64,000 nt of DNA. Origin: Pseudomonas sp. CCI4.2 (GTDB lineage: Bacteria; Pseudomonadota; Gammaproteobacteria; Pseudomonadales; Pseudomonadaceae). The stretch covers positions 4,762,501 to 4,826,500 of the forward strand of contig NZ_CP133781.1 in NCBI RefSeq assembly GCF_034350045.1, written 5' to 3'. Shown in pieces: positions 9,307-17,503 of this stretch. Numbering within the stretch: the stretch's first letter is position 1; the number at the start of each line of letters is the position of its first letter. The notes below the pieces were generated by a model. That model had not been told where the DNA came from and did no database searches. It saw only the letters and a program-made list of their open reading frames with translations. Both the position numbers and the translations under genes were made by a program.

Positions 9307-10181
9307 AGGGTTTCTCCGTTACGCGACTGCGCTTGTTGTTTTTTATAAGTCAGGAAGACACCGCGCATGCAACGCAGTTGGGTCGAGTATGTGAGAAAGC
9401 ATGCCTGCGCCGAAGGGCGCGGGGTGCATAGCAGCTAGGGTGGGATTGCGGGGGCTCGGCTTTTTAAAGCGGATCTCAACACTCTGTAAGAGGGGCCGCC
9501 ACGGCTTCGACGCGGTGCTGTCGCGCTACCCCGGTGAAGGGCAGCAGGTGCTTGCATTGGAACGTCGGCCAGCCAATCAACCCGTTGCTGAGCAGCTAAT
9601 CGACGGGTGAGGTGTGAGCAGTGACAGTCAATGCCAAGGGGCCGTCGATGCGATCGTTCACGGGTGGTTTACTTTTCTTGAGCCGAAGGTCGAACTTCGG
9701 CCCCCTTCCCTACCGCCACCGTTCAATTTTGACTGTCATAAAATCTCAACCGCCCACAACCTGAAAACATCGGTTTGCTTTAATTTCTGCCATTTTGATG
9801 ACGCCACGCATATCCAGTGTTCGGCCCTCACTCTAGTACCGCTGACAATTAGTTATCCTAATTTTCGCTCCTAGAACGCTTTCACCCCAGTCGACAGGAG
9901 TAAATATTTCAATTTCAGGAGTGCGGCAGGGTTGAATGCACCTTTGTAGTAAGTCCGACCCTGGACAGCGTAAAATTATTAAAAATGCAATACCTACCAT
10001 ATAAGGAGCGATGCAAGACGATATACGCTAATCTATTGCACCACGATGTTAACTTCCGCGTTCTTGCATATGTTTATCTAGGGTTCAAGTACTTCGTCGC
10101 GATGCCGTTAACGTCATACTTGAGCTGCATTTTACTAGGAAGTACCTGTGCTGGCTGCAGCTCGGATTAAGGAGGATCATC
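9307..10181. other. Gene-poor interval (875 bp)
   Basis: No convincing gene. It must contain the promoter of the MFS operon near its left end. A short perfect inverted repeat (GCCGAAG...CTTCGGC, near 9680-9700) is visible without a T-run. From about 9700 the sequence becomes visibly A+T-richer, which marks the start of the accessory tract. Two weak ORFs near the right end are discussed separately. Confidence 0.5.
10102..10170 (+). other. Possible 22-aa lipoprotein-like leader ORF ahead of the 10182 gene
   Basis: A short frame (start ATG 10102; a longer version opens at 9985) encodes MPLTSYLSCILLGSTCAGC followed by SSD and stop. This looks like a miniature lipoprotein signal peptide with a lipobox-like C. 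Its TAA stop runs straight into the AAGGAGG ribosome-binding site of the next gene, so it could couple or attenuate that gene's translation. There is no Shine-Dalgarno of its own, so it may be chance. Confidence 0.2.
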
Positions 10182-10928
10182 ATGGTCAGCATTAACAGCA
10201 CATTCCAAGGCATCAATTTAGGCGCCGTCAATAGCACTGAAAAACCCAAATCATCCGACACTACGGGCGTTGGCAACATGGGGGCAACTGTCACTCAAGC
10301 CAACTCCAGTAACTCCGTATCTTCCTTGGGCCGTCAACTGAGCGATGCAGCGACGCGGGCTGAACTCAGGGACTCTACGCTAAACTTAAAAACGCTGGGA
10401 CAGACGGCTGACAGCATTAACGACCAATTGGTGGGCAATGCCTATCAAACCAATAAAATCAGGAATGATGCCGAAGTACCAAATACCGATGATCCGGAGC
10501 TGCTCGCACGCGCCCGTCAAGCCACTGGCTTTGTCAACGGCACCGGCAGCAACCCTTTCAAAGGGATGTCCCGGGATCAGCTGGCGCTCATTACCTATGA
10601 CGAGGGCGGTGAATTCACCGTCAACGAGCGTCGTGCGGCCTGGCAGGAATCGACTGATCAGGAACAGGTTTGGAGGCGTCAGACCGCTCAGAAAGCGATG
10701 GATGAGTACAACAGCACTGGCAAGATGACCAATTTCTTCACAGATGTACTCGACCACTTCAAAGGTCTACCAGCCATCGAGCAAGCTCAGTACCCTGAAA
10801 GCTATGCATCCGACCTACTGCAGAAAATCGGCGGCGGCGCCAACTACAAATCAAGCCCGGCGGCAGGGACAACCATTAACCCGCTACTTCAGCAAATCAT
10901 ATACTCAAATCAAGAAAGAGTATTTTAG
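10182..10928 (+). CDS. Conserved Pseudomonas protein of unknown function
   Basis: Soluble 248-aa protein with a very strong ribosome-binding site (AAGGAGG, 7 bases before ATG 10182). The N-terminal ~70 residues are Ser/Thr/Asn/Gly-rich and look disordered; there is no signal peptide or membrane segment. The middle carries a recognisable block: DPELLARARQATGFVNG, NPFKGMSRDQLALITYDEGG, FTVNERRAAWQES, then YNSTGKMTNFF and GLPAIEQAQYPESYASDLLQKI. From memory this block is shared by a family of unannotated Pseudomonas proteins; no function is known to me. The gene is isolated in an A+T-rich accessory tract. The disordered Ser-rich start would fit a secreted protein, but nothing proves it. Confidence 0.75.
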   Translation: MVSINSTFQGINLGAVNSTEKPKSSDTTGVGNMGATVTQANSSNSVSSLGRQLSDAATRAELRDSTLNLKTLGQTADSINDQLVGNAYQTNKIRNDAEVPNTDDPELLARARQATGFVNGTGSNPFKGMSRDQLALITYDEGGEFTVNERRAAWQESTDQEQVWRRQTAQKAMDEYNSTGKMTNFFTDVLDHFKGLPAIEQAQYPESYASDLLQKIGGGANYKSSPAAGTTINPLLQQIIYSNQERVF

Positions 10929-11345
10929 TTATCAAGATGTAGCATCTAGTAATATAGAGCCGGGTTACACGGGAAATGTTGTTGCTATATAGGCTTGGCA
11001 GGAATAATAAATGTCCCGCCAGTAATAGGTCGACTGCCGCCGGTGGGGACGGGCAGCAATCGGCCATAAGCAGACATTCGGTCGTATCTACGGATTAAGG
11101 GTCGATTCACTATGAAGACATGCCGAAACTTGAACGCGGGGTACTAGCTATAAATAGATCGACAGAAATCTGATTTGATTGTCATGCTTCAAAATTAAAA
11201 CGATGTTTGGAATGAGAGTTACTGGTTTTCGAAGGTGCTGCCAGTGCCTAACGGAAGATCACCGACAATGCCTAGGGGAGCACTGTCGGCATCAGGATTT
11301 TTAGGAGTGTCCGCAGTTATCTAATTAACGGTCAGACCATTACCT
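10929..11345. other. Intergenic stretch between convergent genes (417 bp)
   Basis: No gene supported. Around 11261-11293 an imperfect hairpin (CCGACAATGC ... GCACTGTCGG) is visible. Near 11050-11085 a motif CGGGCAGCAATCGGCC followed by AAGCAGACATTCG resembles a sequence I recall from many gamma-proteobacterial intergenic regions. No terminator with a T-run was seen. Confidence 0.4.
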
Positions 11346-11813
11346 TCATGCTTTGAGGGGAATATTTCGCATAGTTACCAGAGCGGTGGCGCAAAGGGTT
11401 TCCTTGCCTTGTTTCACGGCAAACAAATCGGCAGCGGCAACCGTAGTGTTGTTCGACGCATTGATGACACGTCCCCTGGCTAGTAGCTTTTCACCATCTG
11501 CCGGGGCAATTAGTTTGACAGTGAAATCTGTAGTCATATTTATCCAGCCAGGTGGCAGCAAGGTTCCAGCGGCCGAACCTCCGGCAAAATCAGCCAACGC
11601 TCCGATGATACCGCCTTGAAAGTAGCCGTTATGCTGAGTGAGTTCTTTGCGCGCTGGCTGTTCGATTTCACATTGACCTGGCTTCAGGTAATTGTAATGA
11701 AACCCCAGTAATTTTGCCGCTGGCATACTGAGTACCGCTCCTTGGACGTGCTTGTCAAAGTCGGGATTACTTGCAGCAAAATCTTCCATGGTATTCATCC
11801 TTTTATTCTGCAT
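11346..11813 (-). CDS. PaaI-family hotdog-fold thioesterase
   Basis: Acyl-CoA/ACP thioesterase-like protein of 155 aa, the usual size for a single hotdog domain. The family motif HNGYFQGGIIGALADFAGG carries the HGG-type active-site loop (here HNG...GG) and the central-helix Asp/Ala pattern; the C-terminal strand run LLARGRVINASNNTTVAAADLFA is typical. Hydrolysis of a CoA or carrier-protein thioester is inferred from family. The start is uncertain (ATG 11813 or ATG 11798). It begins 12 bp after the remnant of an acyl-AMP ligase, so both probably derive from one acyl-activation locus. Confidence 0.82.
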   Translation of the reverse strand: MQNKRMNTMEDFAASNPDFDKHVQGAVLSMPAAKLLGFHYNYLKPGQCEIEQPARKELTQHNGYFQGGIIGALADFAGGSAAGTLLPPGWINMTTDFTVKLIAPADGEKLLARGRVINASNNTTVAAADLFAVKQGKETLCATALVTMRNIPLKA

Positions 11814-11825
11814 TTGTGAACGACA

Positions 11826-12290
11826 CTAACCAAGCTGCCGCTCGAGTTCTTTATCGATGTATTGAGTGCGTAATGCAGTGCGCATGACCTTGCAACTACT
11901 GGTTTCCAGTAGTTTTCCAGGCATTGATAAAACAATGTCGTGGGGAGTGATCTCATTGTTTAAAATCACTGCCTGTCGAGTGATGGAGATAATTTCGTCC
12001 CCCTCGATTTTCTTTCTCAACTCTCTTCGCATTTCTTGAACGATAATCAGTTTGTCTTCAACGCCTAAGAGTGAAAACACTGCGCACGCCGAATTCTCTA
12101 GGCTATAGCGAGCTGTCGAAAAATTGTGCTCGATATCATGCGGATAGTAATTCTTACCGCGAATGATGACCATATTTTTCCTTCAGCCCGTTATATATAG
12201 CTCTCCTTGGTGAACAAATCCAAGTTTTCCGGCACGTAAATAAGGCGGTTGAATGCCCCATGATTTTTCAATGATATAAGGCAAAGGCAT
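11826..12290 (-). pseudogene. Fatty-acyl-AMP ligase (FAAL/FadD32-type), C-terminal remnant
   Basis: The 115-codon frame 11826-12173 reads VIIRGKNYYPHDIE ... MPGKLLETSSCKVMRTALRTQYI, the C-terminal subdomain of FAAL-type adenylating enzymes (normally IIRGRNYYPQDIE ... PKTSSGKxxR). Reading upstream in the same frame gives PPYLRAGKLGFVHQGELYITG, then a TGA exactly where RLKD or similar is expected, then RKNMVIIRG. An in-frame nonsense codon therefore splits the domain, the TGD motif is degraded to AGK, the catalytic-lysine region reads SSCK, and the large N-terminal domain is absent. This is a decayed fragment. The boundary near 12290 is approximate. Confidence 0.8.
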
Positions 12291-12810
12291 GGAAAGTGGC
12301 TTAGGAATCGTCCTTGTCAAATTTGTTGGCTATCCTCATTCGTCACGAGTCGAGGAGCCCGAATGTTAGACTGAATCGCCCTAAGTTCCGTAGGCATGCA
12401 CTTTCGACTGATTCTGGCCAATTCAATTCTTGCCAGTGGCCACCGGCAGCTATGGGTCGACTTCTGCCGGTCACAATAGGCCGGGGCGGGCAAGAAGCAG
12501 GCGTTCCTCTTTTCCCCAAGCGACGGTGCTACGATTGCTGCCCGCTTGTCTTTCCTCCAAGCCATGCGCTACCCTCGACCCTGCTAAACACCGTTCGCGA
12601 AAGGAATTGCTGCAATGGTGCCCAACGGTTTTTTACTTCCACCCTCCTCGTAAACAATTCACTCTAGAGCGGCAGCTCACGTTCGCCCAAAATGTTCTGC
12701 ACCCGTTGATGTCTATTATAGTTAGGCATTTTTTATCCGACCTACGCAGGATCTATGTGAAGACAGCAAAAGCAATTACCAAAAAGAAATCATCCGGGCG
12801 TGGTTTTGAG
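12291..12810. other. Gene-poor interval (520 bp)
   Basis: No supported gene. Contains a GC-rich patch with a dyad (CACCGGCAG ... CTGCCGGTC, 12448-12477), resembling dispersed intergenic motifs. Two unrelated frames are open across 12430-12667 but lack ribosome-binding sites and recognisable sequence. A GTG at 12757 with CAGGA upstream is an alternative start for the next gene. Confidence 0.4.
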
Positions 12811-13119
12811 ATGTCCTCGTTTTGTGGGTGGGATGGAGAGATTTTAGTTCTGAACATACTTGGAACTCCGAGCGCCAAAAAGGATGCCATCGGCAAGGCG
12901 AAAGGAAGTCAACTCAAGATTAGTGTCACCGCCGCACCCGTAGCAGGCAGGGCGACTGACCACATGGTTAAGTTTCTCGCCCGAGAGTTTGACGTCTCGG
13001 TTTCTGACATCACGGTTGTGTTCGGTCGTTTTAATTTGAACAAGCAGATGCGTATAAGGGCGCCCGGAAGCTTACCTGTCGTAGTGGCCAAGGCCCTGTC
13101 AGAAGCAGAAAACACCTGA
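12811..13119 (+). CDS. DUF167 / YggU-family protein
   Basis: Small 102-aa protein of the YggU/DUF167 family: W-D-G start, LVLNILGTPSAKKDAI, LKISVTAAPVAGRATDHMVKFLAREF and VVFGRFNLNKQMRI all align with the family pattern (SAKKD, LKI, APPV-G-AN, G-x-x-x-x-K-x-v-x-I). The function of the family is not established. ATG 12811 matches the usual N-terminus but has a poor ribosome-binding site; GTG 12757 (120 aa) has CAGGA at 12747-12751. In Pseudomonas yggU normally follows proC-yggT; here it is alone and divergent in sequence (GRAT in place of GKAN), so it is probably a second, acquired copy. Confidence 0.75.
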   Translation: MSSFCGWDGEILVLNILGTPSAKKDAIGKAKGSQLKISVTAAPVAGRATDHMVKFLAREFDVSVSDITVVFGRFNLNKQMRIRAPGSLPVVVAKALSEAENT

Positions 13120-13433
13120 CCATTCGCTACGGGCGCGATGCAGCCTAATGAGCCGCCCTGCTGTCATGGACTGTCCCAGTGTCTGCTCGCCGACAAGATT
13201 GCATCGAGTTAACTACCCGTTTGCATTCGTACTGAACAGACTGTTTAAGCTAAATATTTTCTGCGAAGTGCCACGTTGCAATGCAACTTTGGCCATGAGC
13301 GGCTACTTGGAAAATTTTCTCGCTCCTGCAAAGCGGAGAATCACGGCAACGGTAAAGGGCGAGACAGCACACGACCGTTTTGGCAGTTGATTGCCGATAC
13401 AGACCAAGTGATTCCACTGGAATCACCCCCGCA
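13120..13433. other. Left flank of the integrative-element remnant (314 bp)
   Basis: No gene. A perfect inverted repeat GTGATTCCA-C-TGGAATCAC (13408-13426) lies 8 bp past the stop of the STY4528-type gene; without a T-run it is only a possible terminator or a scar. I looked here for a copy of the tRNA-Asn 3' end that would mark the other attachment site and saw none. Confidence 0.5.
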
Positions 13434-14807
13434 TTAACCACTCCCACCCACCACCGGCTGACTTCCCACCGCCCCCACTCCCCGCTTACCCATCATCGCC
13501 ATAATCGCCGCCAACTCCTTGTTCGCGACAGACTTACTTAGCTCAGTCGGTTGATGCTGTTTGAACGCCGGCAACGGGTCCCGCAGTCCGTCATCTGCGA
13601 CGGCCACCCCTGACGTATCCGAATGAGACCGGCCCATCCCCACCTGACCCACCACATTAAACTCCCCATTCCGCGCCTTCTCGATCATGCCCAGCAAATA
13701 CCCAAACGGATTCCGTATCTGCCCCTGCCCTACCCGCACATCCCACTGATCAAGCACCGATTGCTGTACCTCTGCCGAAACCCACCCCAACCCGACCTGC
13801 ACCTTCCGTCTCTGATCCGGCGCCAAGTTTTCAAACGACGCTGGCCACTTGATTACCGCCCCAGGGCTCGCACGCGGTACAGAGCTTTTACATACAGATG
13901 TATTTGTATTAGTACTTGTACTAGATGAGTTCGGATTCCGAACTCGGGGTGCGGAGCCCTGTTTCCCACTGGGTTCGGATTCCGAACGGGGGGCTGCACG
14001 ATTCCGAACTGGGTGTTTTTTACTGAGTTCGGATTCGCTTTGACTGAGTTCGGATTCACTTGGCCCGAGTTCGGATTGGAGTGGTGCGTCCGAGGGAGGT
14101 GTCTGCGTGTTGGATTTGTCATTGAGTGCCTTCGCCCAGCCCTGATTGGCAACCCGACGCCCCAGCACTTCGAGGTGGCTCGGCAGTGTCTGCTCGCGAA
14201 GATGGGGATCCTGCATGAACTCCTCAAGGGTATTGGCGGCCACTTGGCGTATGGATTTGTTGGCGTGGTCCTGGGAGTTTCCGACCAATTGCAGATAGCT
14301 GCTGTCCAGCAGCATGGCTTCCGAAATGCTGATGGGTTCGTCATGCAGCAGGTAGATGTTGCCTTTCATTTGTCCGGTGACTTCATCCCGAACTCGCCCG
14401 GCCAAGCTCAGCCAGCGAGTCAACCGCAAGGCGGTGAGCGCTTTGGCGACGGTCTCTCGGGATGCAAGCTTGTAAGGCGACGAGGCCAGGTAAGGTCGTA
14501 GCTGCTCGTAGGTGGGAAACGACGTCAGGCCGTCGTCATTCAGCAAGAGTCTAAAAACCTGCCAAGCATTGCGCTCCAGTGGCGTCAGCCGGTTATCCAG
14601 CAAAAGCCTTCGGGGGAAGGCTTCGTGGGGATTGCCGGTGTTCTCGGTATCGAGTATGGGCGCCAACGGCTGCGCGCCGGGGCGATCGGGTTTAGGAATT
14701 CGGGTCTGCTCTCGACGCTGATCGCTCATTGAGCTGGATGCAGAAGCCAGCAACGCGTTCAGCGTATCGAGATTGCCCGGGGTGAACCGTTTGGAGGCGT
14801 GGGGCAT
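13434..14807 (-). CDS. STY4528-type pathogenicity-island replication protein
   Basis: Protein of 457 aa matching the STY4528 family found in SPI-7/PAPI-1-like integrative elements: an N-terminal region with FPRRLLLDNRLTPLERNAWQVFRLLLNDDGLTSFPTYEQLRPYL and a winged-helix-like block (SRETVAKALTALRLTRWLSL), then a low-complexity Ser/Glu linker (about 245-310) and a C-terminal helical part. A role in element replication is annotated for the family but not known in detail. The linker is encoded by six copies of a GTTCGGAWTC repeat (see repeat feature). Start overlaps the DUF2857 stop as TGATG. It is the last gene of the module; the usual downstream ssb, topB and conjugation genes are missing. Confidence 0.82.
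   Translation of the reverse strand: MPHASKRFTPGNLDTLNALLASASSSMSDQRREQTRIPKPDRPGAQPLAPILDTENTGNPHEAFPRRLLLDNRLTPLERNAWQVFRLLLNDDGLTSFPTYEQLRPYLASSPYKLASRETVAKALTALRLTRWLSLAGRVRDEVTGQMKGNIYLLHDEPISISEAMLLDSSYLQLVGNSQDHANKSIRQVAANTLEEFMQDPHLREQTLPSHLEVLGRRVANQGWAKALNDKSNTQTPPSDAPLQSELGPSESELSQSESELSKKHPVRNRAAPRSESEPSGKQGSAPRVRNPNSSSTSTNTNTSVCKSSVPRASPGAVIKWPASFENLAPDQRRKVQVGLGWVSAEVQQSVLDQWDVRVGQGQIRNPFGYLLGMIEKARNGEFNVVGQVGMGRSHSDTSGVAVADDGLRDPLPAFKQHQPTELSKSVANKELAAIMAMMGKRGVGAVGSQPVVGGSG
13927..14078. repeat. Iteron-like repeats of GTTCGGAWTC inside the replication gene
   Basis: Six copies in about 150 bp: two form near-perfect palindromes (GAGTTCGGATTCCGAACTC at 13927-13945; GTTCGGATTCCGAAC at 13973-13987), one is a half-site in reverse (14000-14011), and three are direct half-sites (about 14023-14037, 14043-14057, 14066-14078). 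They encode the SESE/NPNS-rich linker of the STY4528-type protein, so they may be simple codon-repeat expansion, or they may be binding sites for the element's own replication or ribbon-helix-helix protein. Confidence 0.7.
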
Positions 14808-15361
14808 CAGATCAAGTCCTGTTCAATCCAGCCCTGAATCGTCGTCCACACCATCGACAGGTTAAGCGCTGGCAGCTTTTCGGTCAGCTCTATTGCCACG
14901 TTCAACAAGGCTCGGTCGTCATGGGGAGCGTCGGGAAAACGCTTGATCGCGTTGACCCAGTGATCCCATAGCTCGCGCTCCTGCTCCTGATTCACCGCAG
15001 GCCAGCGCCCCCTGCGGTTGGGCAGGTTTAAAATGCTTCGCCGTAACGCCACCTCCTTGGCGGGTAGGCCAAACAGTTGATGGATCATGGACGAACTCGC
15101 ACCCACCTTAAGGGCGCGCATGATCAATTGGTCTTCTTCAAAGCTCTTGGCTTGCACCAGCAGACGTTGAACGACCAGACCATCAACCACGACCTTGAAC
15201 CAGGGAACGGGCGCATTGACCAACATGCTCATGCATTGCGGTTCGACAAGGTCCTTGAGGTCTTGCTCCGAAAAACCCATGGCCAGGCAGCTACGCAACT
15301 GGCCATTGCGGATGTCGCTCAAGATTTGAAAAGCCACTGCCAGATTTAGTGGATGGGCCAT
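14807..15361 (-). CDS. DUF2857 domain protein of integrative elements
   Basis: 184-aa protein matching DUF2857, a family found almost only between parB and the STY4528-type gene of SPI-7/PAPI-1-like elements. Visible core: LNLAVAFQILSDIRNGQLRSCLAMGFSEQDLKDL, VPWFKVVVDGLVVQRLL, and MIHQLFGLPAKEVALRRSIL, a helix-turn-helix-like segment followed by a basic stretch (PNRRGRWP). Probably a DNA-binding accessory regulator; function not established. Start 15361 is chosen for its GGAGA ribosome-binding site and the conserved MAHPLNLAVAF beginning; the frame is open upstream to 15451 but that part is not conserved. Confidence 0.82.
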   Translation of the reverse strand: MAHPLNLAVAFQILSDIRNGQLRSCLAMGFSEQDLKDLVEPQCMSMLVNAPVPWFKVVVDGLVVQRLLVQAKSFEEDQLIMRALKVGASSSMIHQLFGLPAKEVALRRSILNLPNRRGRWPAVNQEQERELWDHWVNAIKRFPDAPHDDRALLNVAIELTEKLPALNLSMVWTTIQGWIEQDLI

Positions 15362-15401
15362 GGATGTGTCTCCATTTCGAGGCGGATACCGATGCGCACG
15401 C

Positions 15402-17041
15402 TCACAGCGCCGCTTCCAGTTCAATGAGGCGTCGTACGAGGCGTATGACACGAAAGATTTTCACCAAAGCCTGATCACTGAGACGATCAGCGACGGAAGC
15501 GTCGCAAGACTCGTTTCTTGGAAGCCCCAGCATCAATCGCCCTAGATCAGCCGTGAACTCGACCGGCGTCCGCCCTAACACCTCCGGGCCCAGACAAAGG
15601 GAATTGAGCAACGTCATGGTCGTAATGGATACCTGAGCCAGCGCTTCGGCTTGCTCGAATGTGCGCCGCATGCGAAAGCCGGCGCCCAAATCGGACGGCA
15701 ATAGCTCAACAGGACACCGCGCCTCTTCGATGACTTCACTCACCAAACCGAATATCTGATGTCGCAGTTCGGTGGGTTCATCGATCTGCCGTTCGATGTA
15801 CCAAAGGTCGGAGATAGGATGCAGCCCCCGACCTGCACCGGAATCGAATGCAGGCACGAGGCGTCGAAGTCAGGAATCGGCTCGCCAGTCGCGCCAGCGA
15901 GCTGCTGTTTCATCGCCTGAATACGTGGGGTCAGGCCGGGAATCGGCGTGATGATGTGGGCCTGAATTCGGTCCTGGTCTTCATCTTCCGTTGTCTCAGG
16001 CGGCACCTCGGGAACGGTTGCAGGCGTCGTATCACCTTTACTGGCGGCTTTGACGGGCGGTTTTTTCGGTTCCTGCGGCGGCGCCTTCACGCCGTCGGAA
16101 GGGGTTTTCGCTGACGCCACAGGCGCAGGCGTTTCAGGCTCCGTCACCGGCGGTAGGGGCGCGCGCGCATCAAGGATGTCCAGCTTCAGCCAGTTGTAGT
16201 CCTTCCCCAGCGGCTGCTGCATCTGGTGAATCAACTCATCCTGAAACCGATCAAATTTAAAGTCGCCACCGTCATCAAAAGTCGCCAGTACCTCAGAGAA
16301 CAACGATTCAAAATCGATGCGATTTGCGGCGCTATCCGCGTACTTAGCCCAGCTCTTGGCTGCCGTGCGCCGCAGGTTGGTCAGCCGTTCGATTTGCGGT
16401 TTCCCTAACCCGGAATACAGCAGGTTGGGAATGGCCGGCAGCAGAAAATGCACGCAGTCCTGCATTTTGCTGATGTGCGGCTGGGACACCGGATAGCCGT
16501 CGGCGGCCAGCCTTCGTGCCAGTTCTCGCTGTGAAATGGACTCGTTGGCTTCCTGCTCATACAGCGTTTTGGCTCGCTCGATGCCCAATGCCCGCTCAAT
16601 GAAGGTCAGTTCTCCGTGCATATCGTTTTCGGCCAGATGCCCGGTCAGCGCGACGATGTCGCCACGTTTAGGCCACGGCCGAAATAAACACTGAATACGC
16701 AAAAACTGTTCATCACGGGTTTCACGCCACAGCTCATTGAGGATCGCCAGCCGGGTGTTGCCGCCGTTGCGAATAATGAAATGCTCCTCCCCCGGCCGAC
16801 GCGTAATCGGGGGTGGTGCGTCCAGGCCCCGATTGAGAATCGAGGCTTTCAGTTCATCGAACAGCGGATTGCGGTTGATGCGCGGGTTGTATTCATAGGG
16901 CCGCAGTTTATCCAGCACGATCACCATCGGGGTGTCCGCGACCGGGTCTGAAAGTTGGGGTACATGGGGGCCGTTGTTCATGAAAGATCCCTGCAGCAGT
17001 TTTCCCTTGATGTCGTCGCGACTTAATGATTTGGCGGTCAT
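15402..17041 (-). pseudogene. ParB-family partition protein of the element, frameshifted near the C-terminus
   Basis: The first frame (17041 down to 15740) gives 433 aa: a ParB N-terminal domain (LRPYEYNPRINRNPLFDELKASI, then the IRNGGNTRLAIL nucleotide-binding loop), a helix-turn-helix (ISQRELARRLAADGYPVSQPHISKM), then a Pro-rich linker. After SIPVQVGG it goes out of phase; the family's C-terminal continuation (GLHPISDLWYIERQID ...) is found in the next frame, ending at 15402. The break falls in a run of five Gs (C5 at 15825-15829 on the plus strand); six would restore a ~546-aa protein. It may be a real decay mutation, a phase-variable tract, or a sequencing error. The start overlaps the upstream Arc-like gene as ATGA. 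Confidence 0.85.
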
Positions 17042-17277
17042 CAGGAACGTCCTTCAGCGCGGCCGACGTCTACAGCGTCGAGGCCCGTCAATCGGTCGAT
17101 CACCGCGTTGGCTCGCCGCAGTTCTTCTTCAAGCTCAAAGCTGCGGAACAACCGATAAACGATCTCTCCGTTCATTGAGCGACTGGCCAGTTTTGCCTCG
17201 TCGGCAATCTGGGCTCTAAGTCCGAGCTCCGAAAATCGGATGACGAACTTTTCTCGATCACTCTTTCGGCTGTTCAT
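17041..17277 (-). CDS. Arc-family ribbon-helix-helix DNA-binding protein
   Basis: 78-aa protein with an Arc/MetJ-type ribbon-helix-helix: strand FVIRFSELGLRAQIADEA, then helices with SRSMNGEIVYRLFRSFE (the SMNxEI turn is diagnostic), and a short coiled helix. Expected to dimerise and bind operator DNA, most likely autoregulating this partition operon; that is inference from context. It overlaps the previous gene by 20 bp and the parB start by 4 bp (ATGA), so it is translated as part of the operon. Confidence 0.82.
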   Translation of the reverse strand: MNSRKSDREKFVIRFSELGLRAQIADEAKLASRSMNGEIVYRLFRSFELEEELRRANAVIDRLTGLDAVDVGRAEGRS

Positions 17278-17503
17278 GCCCAGCTCCTTGCTCGGTGACG
17301 TTTTCGGTTTTTGCTTCTGAATGAAGCGATGAATTCAGCTCGTAGCGTAGGTCGCCGACCTCCAGTTTGACGACCTCGACATGGGTCCACTGCTCGACCC
17401 GACAGGCCAGCGCGTAGACAAATTTGCCTGCATCGACCCGGCCGTTTTTCAAGCGAAAAACCACCGTGCAGTACTCGTCGGGGCGGTCATTGGGTTTGTT
17501 CAT
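17258..17503 (-). CDS. Small hypothetical protein of the ICE module
   Basis: 81-aa protein with no family I recognise. Residues 10-55 look like a small beta-rich fold (EYCTVVFRLKNGRVD, VEQWTHVEVVKLEVGDLRYEL); the C-terminal 25 residues are polar and probably disordered. The start at 17503 has a strong GGAGGAGGT ribosome-binding site which itself lies inside the upstream 59-aa ORF. The ends overlap both neighbours, arguing for a real, co-translated gene. Function unknown. Confidence 0.65.
   Translation of the reverse strand: MNKPNDRPDEYCTVVFRLKNGRVDAGKFVYALACRVEQWTHVEVVKLEVGDLRYELNSSLHSEAKTENVTEQGAGHEQPKE

Noticed and set aside
9985..10101. Upstream part of a 61-codon frame before the 10182 gene
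   Set aside because: No ribosome-binding site and no recognisable sequence; only the last 22 codons look peptide-like.
11826..12173. A free-standing 115-aa protein
   Set aside because: Sequence continues recognisably upstream of the start through a stop codon, so it is the end of a broken ligase gene.
13120..13433. Left attachment site of the integrative element
   Set aside because: No copy of the tRNA-Asn 3' end could be found by eye here or further left to 9307.
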